A stretch of 64,000 nt of DNA, taken from Streptomyces sp. CB02923 (lineage in GTDB: Bacteria > Actinomycetota > Actinomycetes > Streptomycetales > Streptomycetaceae). A program made the translations under genes and the position numbers. Below the pieces are notes generated by a model, which was not told the DNA's origin, made no database searches, and saw only the letters and a program-made list of their open reading frames with translations. The stretch spans positions 561,775 through 625,774 of the forward strand of contig NZ_LWKZ01000001.1 of the NCBI RefSeq assembly GCF_001905005.1. The letters run 5' to 3'. This document shows positions 8,343 to 16,273 of this stretch, one piece after another; within the stretch, counting starts at the first letter, position 1, and every line of letters starts with the position of its first letter.

Positions 8343-8374
8343 CGAAGGCCCCGCCGCGGAGGGCGGGGCCTTCG
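8343..8374 (-). terminator. Strong hairpin terminator after malic enzyme
   Basis: A perfect 13-bp stem, CGAAGGCCCCGCC (8343-8355) with GGCGGGGCCTTCG (8362-8374), and a 6-base loop. It starts 11 bases after the malic enzyme stop. Confidence 0.8.
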
Positions 8375-8385
8375 TGGTCCTCGGG

Positions 8386-9645
8386 TCAGCGGCGCGCGAC
8401 GCCCTCCGCGCGGGCGGCGGCGGCGACCGCCGAGGTGACCGCCGGGGCGACCCGCTCGTCGAACGGCGACGGGATGACGCACTCGGCGCTCAGGTCGTCG
8501 GCGACCACCGAGGCCAGGGCCTCGGCGGCGGCCAGCTTCATGCCCTCGGTGATGCGGCTGGCGCGCACCTGGAGCGCGCCGGCGAAGATGCCGGGGAACG
8601 CCAGCACGTTGTTGATCTGGTTCGGGTAGTCGCTGCGGCCGGTGGCGACCACCGCCGCGTACTTGTGCGCGACGTCCGGGTGGATCTCCGGGTTCGGATT
8701 GGCCATGGCGAAGATCATCGCGTCCTTCGCCATCTTGGAGACCGCTTCCTCCGGCACCGTGCCGCCGGAGACGCCGATGAAGACGTCCGCGCCGTCCATG
8801 GCCGACTCCAGGGAGCCGGACAGCCCGGCCTTGTTGGTGAAGGAGGCCAGCTCGCGCTTGACGTCGGTCAGGTGCTCGTCGCGGTCGGCGGTGACGATGC
8901 CCTTGCGGTCGCACACCGCGACGTCGCCGATGCCCGCCTCGACGAGGATCTTGGCGATGGCGACCCCGGCCGCGCCGGCGCCGGAGATGACGGCGCGCAG
9001 CTGTCCGAGCGAACGGTTCGTCAGCTGGGCGGCGTTGCGCAGCGCGGCCAGTGTGACCACGGCGGTGCCGTGCTGGTCGTCGTGGAAGACCGGGATGTCC
9101 AGGCGCTCCTGGAGCTTGCGCTCGATCTCGAAGCAGCGGGGCGCCGAGATGTCCTCCAGGTTGACGCCGCCGAAGGACGGCGCCATCCGCACGACGGTCT
9201 CGACGATCTCGTCGGCGTCGGTCGTCGCGAGGGCGATCGGCATCGCGTCCACGCCGCCGAACTGCTTGAAGAGGATGGCCTTGCCCTCCATCACGGGCAG
9301 GGACGCCTCCGGGCCGATGTCGCCGAGGCCCAGCACCGCGGTGCCGTCCGTGACGACGGCCACGACCTGGGACTTCCAGGTGTAGTCGTGCACCAGCTCG
9401 GGTTCTTCGGCGATGGCGCTGCACACCTTGGCGACGCCGGGGGTGTAGGCGAGGGAGAGGTCCTCGCGGTCACGCACCGGAACGGTCGCCTGGATCGCCA
9501 TCTTGCCGCCGCGGTGCAGGAGGAAGGCGGGGTCCTGGCACTGCTCCCCGCTGCCGGGGCCGGCCGCGCCCTTGGCGGCCGTGTCCGCTCCCGCGTTCGC
9601 CTGCGTGTTCCCGCCGTCGTGGGCCTGGGCGGTCTTGGCTGTCAC
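8386..9645 (-). CDS. Malic enzyme (malate dehydrogenase, oxaloacetate-decarboxylating)
   Basis: Converts malate to pyruvate and CO2 with reduction of NAD(P). The GTG start at 9645 is preceded by GAAGGGG; 419 residues. After a ~35-residue low-complexity tail come the family motifs: [16 protein letters not shown] (malate site), [33 protein letters not shown], and the Rossmann loop [15 protein letters not shown]. The length (~400 aa) fits the short bacterial MaeA-like class without a phosphotransacetylase domain. S. coelicolor's NADP-dependent enzyme sits in the same gene neighbourhood, which favours NADP, but cofactor cannot be proved from sequence alone. Confidence 0.93.
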   Translation of the reverse strand: MTAKTAQAHDGGNTQANAGADTAAKGAAGPGSGEQCQDPAFLLHRGGKMAIQATVPVRDREDLSLAYTPGVAKVCSAIAEEPELVHDYTWKSQVVAVVTDGTAVLGLGDIGPEASLPVMEGKAILFKQFGGVDAMPIALATTDADEIVETVVRMAPSFGGVNLEDISAPRCFEIERKLQERLDIPVFHDDQHGTAVVTLAALRNAAQLTNRSLGQLRAVISGAGAAGVAIAKILVEAGIGDVAVCDRKGIVTADRDEHLTDVKRELASFTNKAGLSGSLESAMDGADVFIGVSGGTVPEEAVSKMAKDAMIFAMANPNPEIHPDVAHKYAAVVATGRSDYPNQINNVLAFPGIFAGALQVRASRITEGMKLAAAEALASVVADDLSAECVIPSPFDERVAPAVTSAVAAAARAEGVARR

Positions 9646-10171
9646 TGGTTCAACCCCTTCGTTCGTCAAACAGTTGAGGGTGACCACTCCCTGGTCAAGG
9701 GGTGGGCGGGCACCGCGTCCGTGCCCTGCGTGACGGATGGCCGTCCCACGGGGGGAGGTACGGACGCCGGGCGCGCCGCACGCGCGCCCTGAGCCCCGGA
9801 TGAGGGGTGTAACGCACCTTTCTACCGGACGGGTGTGGGCGCCGACGAGTCGGATTCGTTACCCACCGGTTCGTAACTCCGACAATATGCCCGAACAGCG
9901 CTAATCATAGGAAGTGCCCTGCGAGTTGTCCGTACTGCGAGACGCGGACCCGCGCCACCGGCCTCTCCGGGCACCGTCGGGCGCACGTTCCCCAAGGGAC
10001 ACCTGGGATGTACGGCTTCGTCCACGTCCGTTATCCGATTTTGACCTGTACGACAGTCCGGATAGCGGTGTCCGGATGGCAAGATTCCGTCACCAAACGA
10101 GGTCGCGACGCCCGAAGGTGTGTGCACGGCCCCTGCCAGTCGGCTTCTCCCTCATCCGCAGGAGGATCAGC
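9646..10171. other. 526-base gene-free divergent promoter region
   Basis: Separates malic enzyme (minus) from the amino-acid ABC operon (plus). Open frames here lack ribosome sites and Streptomyces codon bias. The base composition is more balanced around 9850-10100, as expected for promoters. No operator was recognised with confidence. Confidence 0.5.
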
Positions 10172-11146
10172 ATGACCGCAAGCCCCACCCGTCGCCCGGC
10201 CCCCGGCAGGTCTCGTTCAGCCGTGGCCGCCGCGACCGCGGTCGCGGCCTCGCTGCTGCTGCTCACCGCCTGCGGCGACCAGACCGACGCGGCCGTCGCC
10301 AAGCGCGAGGCGGCCAAGAACCGCAACCCCGACGCCCCGCTGTTCAAGCTGCTGCCCAAGGAGATCCAGGACAAGGCGATGATCCAGGTCGGCTCGGACA
10401 TCACGTACAAGCCGGTGGAGTTCCGCACCAACGGCGAGGTCACCGGCATCGACCCGGACCTCGCGGCGGCCCTGGGCAAGGAGTTGGGCGTCAAGCTCAA
10501 CTTCAACAACGCCACCTTCGACACCCTCATGGGCGGCATGAAGTCCAAGCGCTACGACATCGCCATGTCGGCGATGACCGACACCAAGGACCGCCAGCAG
10601 GGCGTGGACAGCACCACCGGCAAGAAGGTCAGCGACGGCGTCGACTTCATCGACTACCTCGACGTCGGCGTCTCGATCTACACGCAGAAGGGCAAGACCC
10701 AGGGCATCGACGGCTGGGACGCCCTGTGCGGCAAGAAGATCGCGGTGCAGCGCGGCACCGTCTCGCACGACCTGGCCAAGGACCAGTCGAAGAAGTGCGA
10801 GGAGGCCGGTACGGACGCGATCTCCATCGAGGCCTTCGACAACGACACCGAGGCCCAGACCCGGCTGCGCACCGGCGGTGTGGACGCGGTCTCCAGCGAC
10901 TACCCGGTCGCCGCGTGGGCGGTCAAGAGCTCCGGCGGCGGCAACGACTTCCAGATGGTCGGCGGCGCGCCGGTCAAGGCCGCCCCGTACGGCATCGCGG
11001 TGCCCAAGGACAGCCCGAAGCTGCGCGACGCCCTCAAGGCGGCCATGGAGGCCATCGTCAAGAAGGGCGGCTACGCCCAGGTGCTCAAGAAGTGGAACGT
11101 CACGGACGCCGCGGTCAAGGAAGTCAAGCTCAACGGCGGCGGCTGA
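10172..11146 (+). CDS. Glutamate/amino-acid ABC transporter substrate-binding lipoprotein
   Basis: The ATG at 10172 follows a perfect GGAGG; 324 residues. The signal peptide ends in the lipobox LLTAC (cysteine ~35), so the protein is membrane-anchored outside the cell. The mature part is a type-3 periplasmic binding fold: VGSDITYKPVEFRTNGEVTGIDPDLAAALGKELGV, and ALCGKKIAVQRGTVSHDL. It is the first gene of an operon with a permease and an ATPase. The family imports glutamate or other polar amino acids; exact specificity is not visible. Confidence 0.93.
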   Translation: MTASPTRRPAPGRSRSAVAAATAVAASLLLLTACGDQTDAAVAKREAAKNRNPDAPLFKLLPKEIQDKAMIQVGSDITYKPVEFRTNGEVTGIDPDLAAALGKELGVKLNFNNATFDTLMGGMKSKRYDIAMSAMTDTKDRQQGVDSTTGKKVSDGVDFIDYLDVGVSIYTQKGKTQGIDGWDALCGKKIAVQRGTVSHDLAKDQSKKCEEAGTDAISIEAFDNDTEAQTRLRTGGVDAVSSDYPVAAWAVKSSGGGNDFQMVGGAPVKAAPYGIAVPKDSPKLRDALKAAMEAIVKKGGYAQVLKKWNVTDAAVKEVKLNGGG

Positions 11147-11232
11147 GCGCCTGCCCGAGCCCGTCCGGCCGCGTGCCCCGCTTGGCGCGCGCACGGCCCG
11201 TCCCTCCCGCCGAACGCTGAAAGGCAACACCC

Positions 11233-12180
11233 GTGTCAGTTGACGTCGACAAGCCGGCCCAGCCGCCGGCGGACCCCCCGCCGCCCGCTCCCGAGCCGAT
11301 CAAGGCCATCCCCGTCCGCCACTACGGACGCTGGGTCGCGGCGCTGGTCGTCATCGGGCTGCTCGCCCTGCTCGTGCGGGCCTTCGCCTCCGGGAAGGTC
11401 AACTGGGGCGCGATACCCGACTACATGTTCAACCCGGACATCCTCCGGGGCCTGCGCAACACCCTGCTGATCACGGTGCTGTCGATGGTGATCGGCATCG
11501 TCCTCGGCGTGGTCCTGGCCGTGATGCGGCAGTCGAAGAACCCGGTGACCTCGACGGTCGCGTGGTTCTACGTCTGGTTCTTCCGCGGTACGCCGGTCTA
11601 CGTCCAGCTGTTCCTGTGGTTCAACCTGGGCCTGGTCTTCCAGTACATCGACATCATGCCGATCTACAAGGACGAGTGGTCGGACTTCATGACCCCGTTC
11701 CTGTGCGCGCTGCTGGGCCTCGGGCTCAACGAGGCCGCGTACATGGCGGAGATCTGCCGCGGCGGTCTGCTCGCCGTCGACGAGGGCCAGACCGAGGCGG
11801 CGCACGCGCTGGGCATGAGCCACGGCAAGACGCTGCGGCGGATCATCGTGCCGCAGGCGATGCGGGTGATCGTGCCGCCGACCGGCAACGAGGTCATCAA
11901 CATGCTCAAGACCTCCTCGCTGGTCATCGCCGTGCAGTACTACGACCTGCTGCAGTCGGCGCAGAACGTGGGCCGCGACGCCGGCCCCGTGGTGGAGATG
12001 CTCATCCTCGCCGCGGCCTGGTACCTGATCGCGACCACGGTGCTCAGCATCGGCCAGTACTACCTTGAGCGTCACTACGCCCGCGGCGCCAGCCGCCAGC
12101 TGCCGCCCACCCCGGTCCAGCGGATACGGGCCCGGCTGTCCGGCGGCGCCAACCGTTCGTCGGCCGGAGGTGCCGCATGA
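11233..12180 (+). CDS. Amino-acid ABC transporter permease (HisM/GluC type)
   Basis: The GTG at 11233 gives 315 residues, with a Pro-rich cytoplasmic N-terminus. The His/Glu/Gln-type permease domain follows ([43 protein letters not shown]). The EAA loop appears as [28 protein letters not shown] (~195-222). Several transmembrane segments are evident. Its stop overlaps the ATPase start by 4 bases (ATGA), so translation is coupled. A single permease suggests it forms a homodimer. Confidence 0.93.
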   Translation: MSVDVDKPAQPPADPPPPAPEPIKAIPVRHYGRWVAALVVIGLLALLVRAFASGKVNWGAIPDYMFNPDILRGLRNTLLITVLSMVIGIVLGVVLAVMRQSKNPVTSTVAWFYVWFFRGTPVYVQLFLWFNLGLVFQYIDIMPIYKDEWSDFMTPFLCALLGLGLNEAAYMAEICRGGLLAVDEGQTEAAHALGMSHGKTLRRIIVPQAMRVIVPPTGNEVINMLKTSSLVIAVQYYDLLQSAQNVGRDAGPVVEMLILAAAWYLIATTVLSIGQYYLERHYARGASRQLPPTPVQRIRARLSGGANRSSAGGAA

Positions 12181-12950
12181 CCAGCAAGTCCACCCCCATG
12201 GTCAGGGCCGAGGGCGTGCACAAGTCCTTCGGCGCGGCCCACGTCCTCAAGGGCATCGACCTGGAGGTCGCGCCCCGTGAGGTGTTCTGCCTGATCGGCC
12301 CCTCCGGTTCCGGCAAGTCGACGTTCCTGCGCTGCATCAACCACCTGGAGAAGATCAACGCCGGCCGGCTGTCGGTCGACGGCGAGCTGGTCGGCTACCG
12401 GGAGGCCAACGGCAAGCTGTACGAGCTGCGCGACCGCGAGGTGGCCGCGCGCCGCCGCGACATCGGCATGGTCTTCCAGCGCTTCAACCTCTTCCCGCAC
12501 ATGACGGCGCTGGAGAACATCATGGAGGCGCCGGTCCAGGTCAAGGGCGAGTCCAAGGCGACCGCCCGGGAGCGCGCGGGCAAGCTGCTGGACCGGGTCG
12601 GCCTGGCCGGCAAGGCGGGCAACTACCCCTCGCAGCTCTCCGGCGGGCAGCAGCAGCGCGTGGCCATCGCCCGCGCGCTGGCCATGGAACCGAAGCTGAT
12701 GCTCTTCGACGAGCCGACCTCGGCGCTCGACCCGGAGCTGGTCGGCGACGTGCTGGACGTGATGAAGGACCTGGCGGCGGACGGCATGACGATGGTCGTC
12801 GTGACGCACGAGATGGGCTTCGCGCGGGAGGTCGGCGATTCGCTGGTCTTCATGGACGACGGTGTGGTGGTCGAGTCCGGGCACCCGCGCGACGTACTGG
12901 GCAAGCCGCGGCACGAGCGCACCAAGTCCTTCCTGTCCAAGGTGCTCTGA
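12177..12950 (+). CDS. Amino-acid ABC transporter ATP-binding protein
   Basis: A 257-residue ATPase whose ATG overlaps the permease stop. Walker A is [18 protein letters not shown] (~40-50), signature [15 protein letters not shown], Walker [16 protein letters not shown]-loop [12 protein letters not shown]. It is of the GlnQ/HisP class. It energises the permease encoded just upstream. A very strong inverted repeat follows the gene. Confidence 0.95.
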   Translation: MTSKSTPMVRAEGVHKSFGAAHVLKGIDLEVAPREVFCLIGPSGSGKSTFLRCINHLEKINAGRLSVDGELVGYREANGKLYELRDREVAARRRDIGMVFQRFNLFPHMTALENIMEAPVQVKGESKATARERAGKLLDRVGLAGKAGNYPSQLSGGQQQRVAIARALAMEPKLMLFDEPTSALDPELVGDVLDVMKDLAADGMTMVVVTHEMGFAREVGDSLVFMDDGVVVESGHPRDVLGKPRHERTKSFLSKVL

Positions 12951-12976
12951 CAGCGCCGGGGAAGCCGCGGGACACA

Positions 12977-13033
12977 CATGACGGGCGGTACGTACGGGCG
13001 CGGCAGCCGCCTTCGTACGTACCGCCCGTCATG
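12977..13033. terminator. Bidirectional terminator, 20-bp perfect stem
   Basis: The arms CATGACGGGCGGTACGTACG (12977-12996) and its exact complement (13014-13033) enclose a 17-base loop. It lies between the convergent ABC operon and the methyltransferase gene and can serve both. Confidence 0.8.
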
Positions 13034-13064
13034 GGCGCGGCCCCGCTCGGAGGGCCGTCCGGAC

Positions 13065-13826
13065 CTACTTCAGTCCGAGGACCAGCGCGTCGTTGGGCGA
13101 GCGCCACACGGCGCGCGCCTCGCCGAACCCGGACTCGCGCAGCACTTCGCAGTGCCATGCCACGGAGGGGGTGTCGCCGTCGGCGTGCTCGCCGTAGATC
13201 TCGAAGCGCTCGGCGGTCGGGGCGGCGAGCACCGGGTCGGCGGCGGCCCGCTCCCACCAGTCGCGCCAGTCGAGTGCGCCCGCCTCCTTGGCCGCGTCCT
13301 GCCGCGCGTGCCGGAAGGCGCGCTCGGCGGCGTCGATGCGCGGGGTGCCCCCGTCGGGCATGTGGTCGGCGTTCATGAAGACGCCGCCGTCCCGGACCAG
13401 TCCGCCGAGCTGCGCGTACAGTCCGCGCAGCGGTCCGGTGTGCATCCAGTGCAGGGCGGTGGCGGTCAGTACGGCGTCGTAGGAGTCGTGGGGCAGGGCG
13501 TCGGTCCAGCGGGGGTCCTTGAGGTCCGCGCGGACGAACGTCACCCGGTCGTCCCCCGCGAAGTACCCTCCGGCTATGGCCAGCAGTGCGGGGTCGAGGT
13601 CGACGCCCACGCTGACGGCCTTGGGGAAACGCTTGAGCAGCCGGTCGGAGATACTGCCGGTGCCGCACGCGAGGTCCAGTACCCGGGGCTCGGTGCCCAC
13701 CAGCGCCTCGACCATGTCCAGCATCACGCGGAACCGCTCCTCGCGGTCCGGCATGTACCACTCCTGCTGGCGGTCCCAACTGTTCTGCCATCCCTGCCAG
13801 TCAGCACCGACGACGGTCTCGGTCAT
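13065..13826 (-). CDS. Class I SAM-dependent methyltransferase
   Basis: A 253-residue protein from the ATG at 13826 (MTETVVGADWQGWQNSWDRQ). Motif I is RVLDLACGTGSISDRLLKRF (~48-60), then VGVDLDPALLAIA, and SYDAVLTATALHWMH with the W/H signature of trans-aconitate-methyltransferase-like enzymes. The substrate is unknown. It is divergent from the CGNUR zinc-finger gene, with an inverted repeat between the two starts, so the pair may share regulation. Confidence 0.9.
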   Translation of the reverse strand: MTETVVGADWQGWQNSWDRQQEWYMPDREERFRVMLDMVEALVGTEPRVLDLACGTGSISDRLLKRFPKAVSVGVDLDPALLAIAGGYFAGDDRVTFVRADLKDPRWTDALPHDSYDAVLTATALHWMHTGPLRGLYAQLGGLVRDGGVFMNADHMPDGGTPRIDAAERAFRHARQDAAKEAGALDWRDWWERAAADPVLAAPTAERFEIYGEHADGDTPSVAWHCEVLRESGFGEARAVWRSPNDALVLGLK

Positions 13827-13842
13827 ACCGTTACCTCCAAGC

Positions 13843-13875
13843 CGTAATACCCTCGTAGCAACAACACCTATTACG
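13843..13875. promoter_or_regulatory. Inverted repeat in the divergent methyltransferase/CGNUR promoter
   Basis: CGTAATA (13843-13849) and TATTACG (13869-13875) are exact complements separated by 19 bases. They lie in the 79-base gap between two divergent start codons and are the only AT-rich symmetric element there. It could be an operator for the CGNUR protein. Confidence 0.4.
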
Positions 13876-13905
13876 AACCCTAGACCGCGCCCGTAAGGAC
13901 TACAA

Positions 13906-14535
13906 GTGGAACTGGCCTATTACTCGGACTACGCCGTTCGCCTGGTCAACACCGAGCAGCCCGAGCGCGGTGGCGACACCCTCACCTCGGTCGAGGCCGT
14001 GCGCGAGCTGTTCGGCCCGGCCCAGCAGATGGCCCGCCGGGCGAACGAGAGCGACGTGACGCGCCTGCGCGGGGTACGCGCCCGGCTGCGCGCCGTCTTC
14101 GAGGCCGCGGACGAGGGCGACGAGGTACGGGCCGTCGACCTGCTCAACGCGCTGATGATGGAGTTCCCGGTCAGCCCGCAGGTCTCCGGGCACGAGTTCC
14201 GCGACGAGGACGGGCGCCCCAAGTGGCACCTGCACATCGCCGACCACGCGGCCAACGCCACCGCCGGCTACACCGCCACCGCCTCCATGGGCCTGGCCTT
14301 CCAGCTCACCGACCTGGGCGTGGACCGGCTCGGCATCTGCCAGGCACGCCCGTGCCGCAACGCCTACCTCGACACCTCGACCAACCGCTCCCGGCGCTAC
14401 TGCTCGGACCGCTGCGCGACCCGCGCCAACGTCGCCGCCTACCGGGCCCGCAAGCGCCTGGACAGCGAACGGTCGGCCCGTACCGGCCGGACCGCCGAGA
14501 CCACCCAGGACAGCGCGCCCGACAGCGAGCGCTGA
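13906..14535 (+). CDS. CGNUR zinc-finger / ABATE domain putative regulator
   Basis: The GTG at 13906 (RBS AAGGAC) gives 209 residues. The N-terminal ~130 residues form the ABATE-like domain (YYSDYAVRLVNTEQP). The C-terminal zinc finger reads RLGICQARPCRNAYLDTSTNRSRRYCSDRCATRANVAAYRARK: the cysteines of C-x4-C and C-x3-C and the S-x-RYCSDRC-T-R-V-A-A-R pattern are intact. CGNUR proteins are predicted stress-linked transcription factors. The 3' end runs 97 bases into the convergent sodX frame, an unusually long antisense overlap. Confidence 0.9.
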   Translation: MELAYYSDYAVRLVNTEQPERGGDTLTSVEAVRELFGPAQQMARRANESDVTRLRGVRARLRAVFEAADEGDEVRAVDLLNALMMEFPVSPQVSGHEFRDEDGRPKWHLHIADHAANATAGYTATASMGLAFQLTDLGVDRLGICQARPCRNAYLDTSTNRSRRYCSDRCATRANVAAYRARKRLDSERSARTGRTAETTQDSAPDSER

Positions 14536-14903
14536 ACATCACGCGGCGGGCGCACCCGCACCCAGGCCCGCGCGACCACCAGCTCGTCGGGCACCACCCC
14601 GAACTCGCGGCTGTCGTTCTCCACGAACGGGTTGTCCCCCTGGACCCACCAGCCGCCGCCGCGCCGCTCCACGGCCCGCTTGACGATCAGCAGGTCCTGC
14701 CGGAACGGGTGCCGCAGGACGACCACGTCACCCGGCCGTACCACCGCCGCGTACTGGACCACCAGCTGGTCGCCGGGCCGCAGCGTCGGCACCATCGACG
14801 GGTTGTAGACCTCGGCGAGGCCGAAGGCCCGCAGCAGTCCTCTGCGCTCCCGCCCGTGCTCCTCACCCTGCTCCGGCCCGCGTTCTTCCACCCGCTCCGG
14901 CAT
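14439..14903 (-). CDS. sodX: Nickel superoxide dismutase maturation peptidase (signal-peptidase fold)
   Basis: Predicted to cleave the N-terminal leader of NiSOD so that the new His can bind nickel. Motifs of S24/S26 peptidases are visible: YNPSMVPTLRPGDQLVV (catalytic Ser in NPSM) and LLIVKRAVERRGGGWWVQGDNP (catalytic Lys in VKR; GDNP). No N-terminal membrane anchor is evident. The ATG at 14903 is preferred because GGGAGG lies 10 bases before it; an ATG at 14969 has no usable ribosome site. It is divergent from sodN. The last 97 bases are antisense to the CGNUR gene, so the C-terminus after ~RVRPPRD is probably dispensable. Confidence 0.9.
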   Translation of the reverse strand: MPERVEERGPEQGEEHGRERRGLLRAFGLAEVYNPSMVPTLRPGDQLVVQYAAVVRPGDVVVLRHPFRQDLLIVKRAVERRGGGWWVQGDNPFVENDSREFGVVPDELVVARAWVRVRPPRDVQRSLSGALSWVVSAVRPVRADRSLSRRLRAR

Positions 14904-15090
14904 CCCCGTCACACCTCCCGGTTCCGGCCCGGTGACCGCCGTGCCCCGGCCGCCCGTCACCGGTCCCATCCTCCATCAGTCCCGGCCCGGAACCGGCCTT
15001 TTGCCCTAAGACCCCCGGGCCACCCGAGAAAAGCCTTCCCCCGGCGAGTAATCTCGCACCTGAGAAGACGATCACGAGGAAGGACTGAAC

Positions 15091-15486
15091 ATGCTTTCCC
15101 GCCTGTTCGCCCCCAAGGTGAAGGTCAGCGCCCACTGCGACCTGCCGTGCGGCGTGTACGACCCGGCCCAGGCCCGTATCGAGGCCGAGTCGGTCAAGGC
15201 CGTCCAGGAGAAGTACCAGGCCAACGAGGACGCGGACTACCGTACCCGCGCCGTCCTCATCAAGGAGCAGCGCGCGGAGCTGGCCAAGCACCACGTCTCG
15301 GTGCTGTGGAGCGACTACTTCAAGCCCCCGCACTTCGAGAAGTACCCGGAGCTGCACCAGCTGGTCAACGACACCCTCAAGGCGCTGAGCGCCGCCAAGG
15401 GCTCCAACGACCCGGCCACCGGTCAGCAGGCCCTGGACTACATCGCCCAGATCGACAAGATCTTCTGGGAGACCAAGAAGGGCTGA
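15091..15486 (+). CDS. sodN: Nickel-containing superoxide dismutase
   Basis: Disproportionates superoxide. The 131-residue precursor begins MLSRLFAPKVKVSA (14-residue leader) followed by HCDLPCGVYDP, the nickel hook: His15, Cys16 and Cys20 of the precursor become His1, Cys2 and Cys6 after processing. The rest is the four-helix bundle. The leader is removed by the protease encoded divergently (sodX). RBS AAGGAC lies before the ATG. In S. coelicolor, sodN mRNA is known to be down-regulated by a small RNA from the sodF 3' UTR that pairs near this ribosome site; whether this holds here needs the sodF locus. Confidence 0.97.
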   Translation: MLSRLFAPKVKVSAHCDLPCGVYDPAQARIEAESVKAVQEKYQANEDADYRTRAVLIKEQRAELAKHHVSVLWSDYFKPPHFEKYPELHQLVNDTLKALSAAKGSNDPATGQQALDYIAQIDKIFWETKKG

Positions 15487-15673
15487 CCCGCCCGCCGCCG
15501 GGCCGGCCGCGCGTCCCCCACCAGGGACCGCGCCCGTCCCGGCCCCGTTCCACCACCGGACCCGGTCCGCGCGGCACCGCCCTGGGCGCCCGCGCGGGCC
15601 GGGTCCGGCTGTTTCCGCACGTTGGCACGTCCGCGTACCCGCCGGTGGGCCCGGCTTTCGATAGGCTCGGAAC

Positions 15674-16273
15674 GTGACGACAGACCGCAGTGCAGCGGAC
15701 CACTACGAGGTTGTGGCCGTCGCTTCGTCCGCGGGCGGCATCTCGGCCCTGACCGCGGTCCTCGACTCCCTCGGTCCGGACCTGCCGGTTCCGGTCCTGG
15801 TGGTCCAGCATCTCGACCCGCGCCACCGCACCATCATCGCCGAGGTGCTCGCCCGGCGCACCGAGCTGCGGGTCAAGCTGGCCGAGGCCGACGAGCGGGC
15901 CCGGCCCGGCACGGTCTACATCGCGCCCCCCGACCGGCACCTGCTGGTGGGCCCCGGGGGTACGCTGACGCTCTCCGGGAGCGAACTGGTGCACTTCCTG
16001 CGTCCCTCCGCCGACCTGCTCTTCGAGTCGGTCGCCGGGGCCTACGGGGCGCAGGCGATCGGCTGTGTGCTGACCGGGACCGGCAGTGATGGCGCCATGG
16101 GCGTGGACGCCATCAAGTCACGCGGCGGCACGGTGATCTCCGAGGATCCCCGTACGGCTGAATTCAAGGGAATGCCGGAGGCGGCGGTGGGCACGGGATC
16201 GGTGGACTTCGTGCTGCCTCTGGAAGAGATCGCCGCGGTCATCCGCGGTCTTGTCGAGACCAAGAGGCAGTAA
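15674..16273 (+). CDS. CheB-type protein-glutamate methylesterase domain protein
   Basis: A 199-residue stand-alone CheB C-terminal domain with no receiver domain (GTG at 15674). The catalytic triad is visible: Ser19 in VASSAGGISAL, His46 in VVQHLDPRH, Asp139 in LTGTGSDGAMG. In chemotaxis CheB removes methyl groups from receptors. No chemoreceptor, CheA or flagellar gene is present, so the target is probably different. Its stop codon overlaps the start of the CheR gene (TAATG), showing coupled translation. Confidence 0.92.
   Translation: MTTDRSAADHYEVVAVASSAGGISALTAVLDSLGPDLPVPVLVVQHLDPRHRTIIAEVLARRTELRVKLAEADERARPGTVYIAPPDRHLLVGPGGTLTLSGSELVHFLRPSADLLFESVAGAYGAQAIGCVLTGTGSDGAMGVDAIKSRGGTVISEDPRTAEFKGMPEAAVGTGSVDFVLPLEEIAAVIRGLVETKRQ

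Noticed and set aside
9914..10171. An upstream extension of the amino-acid-binding lipoprotein
   Set aside because: Extension would remove the signal peptide from the N-terminus; the ATG at 10172 has a perfect GGAGG and gives a proper lipoprotein leader.
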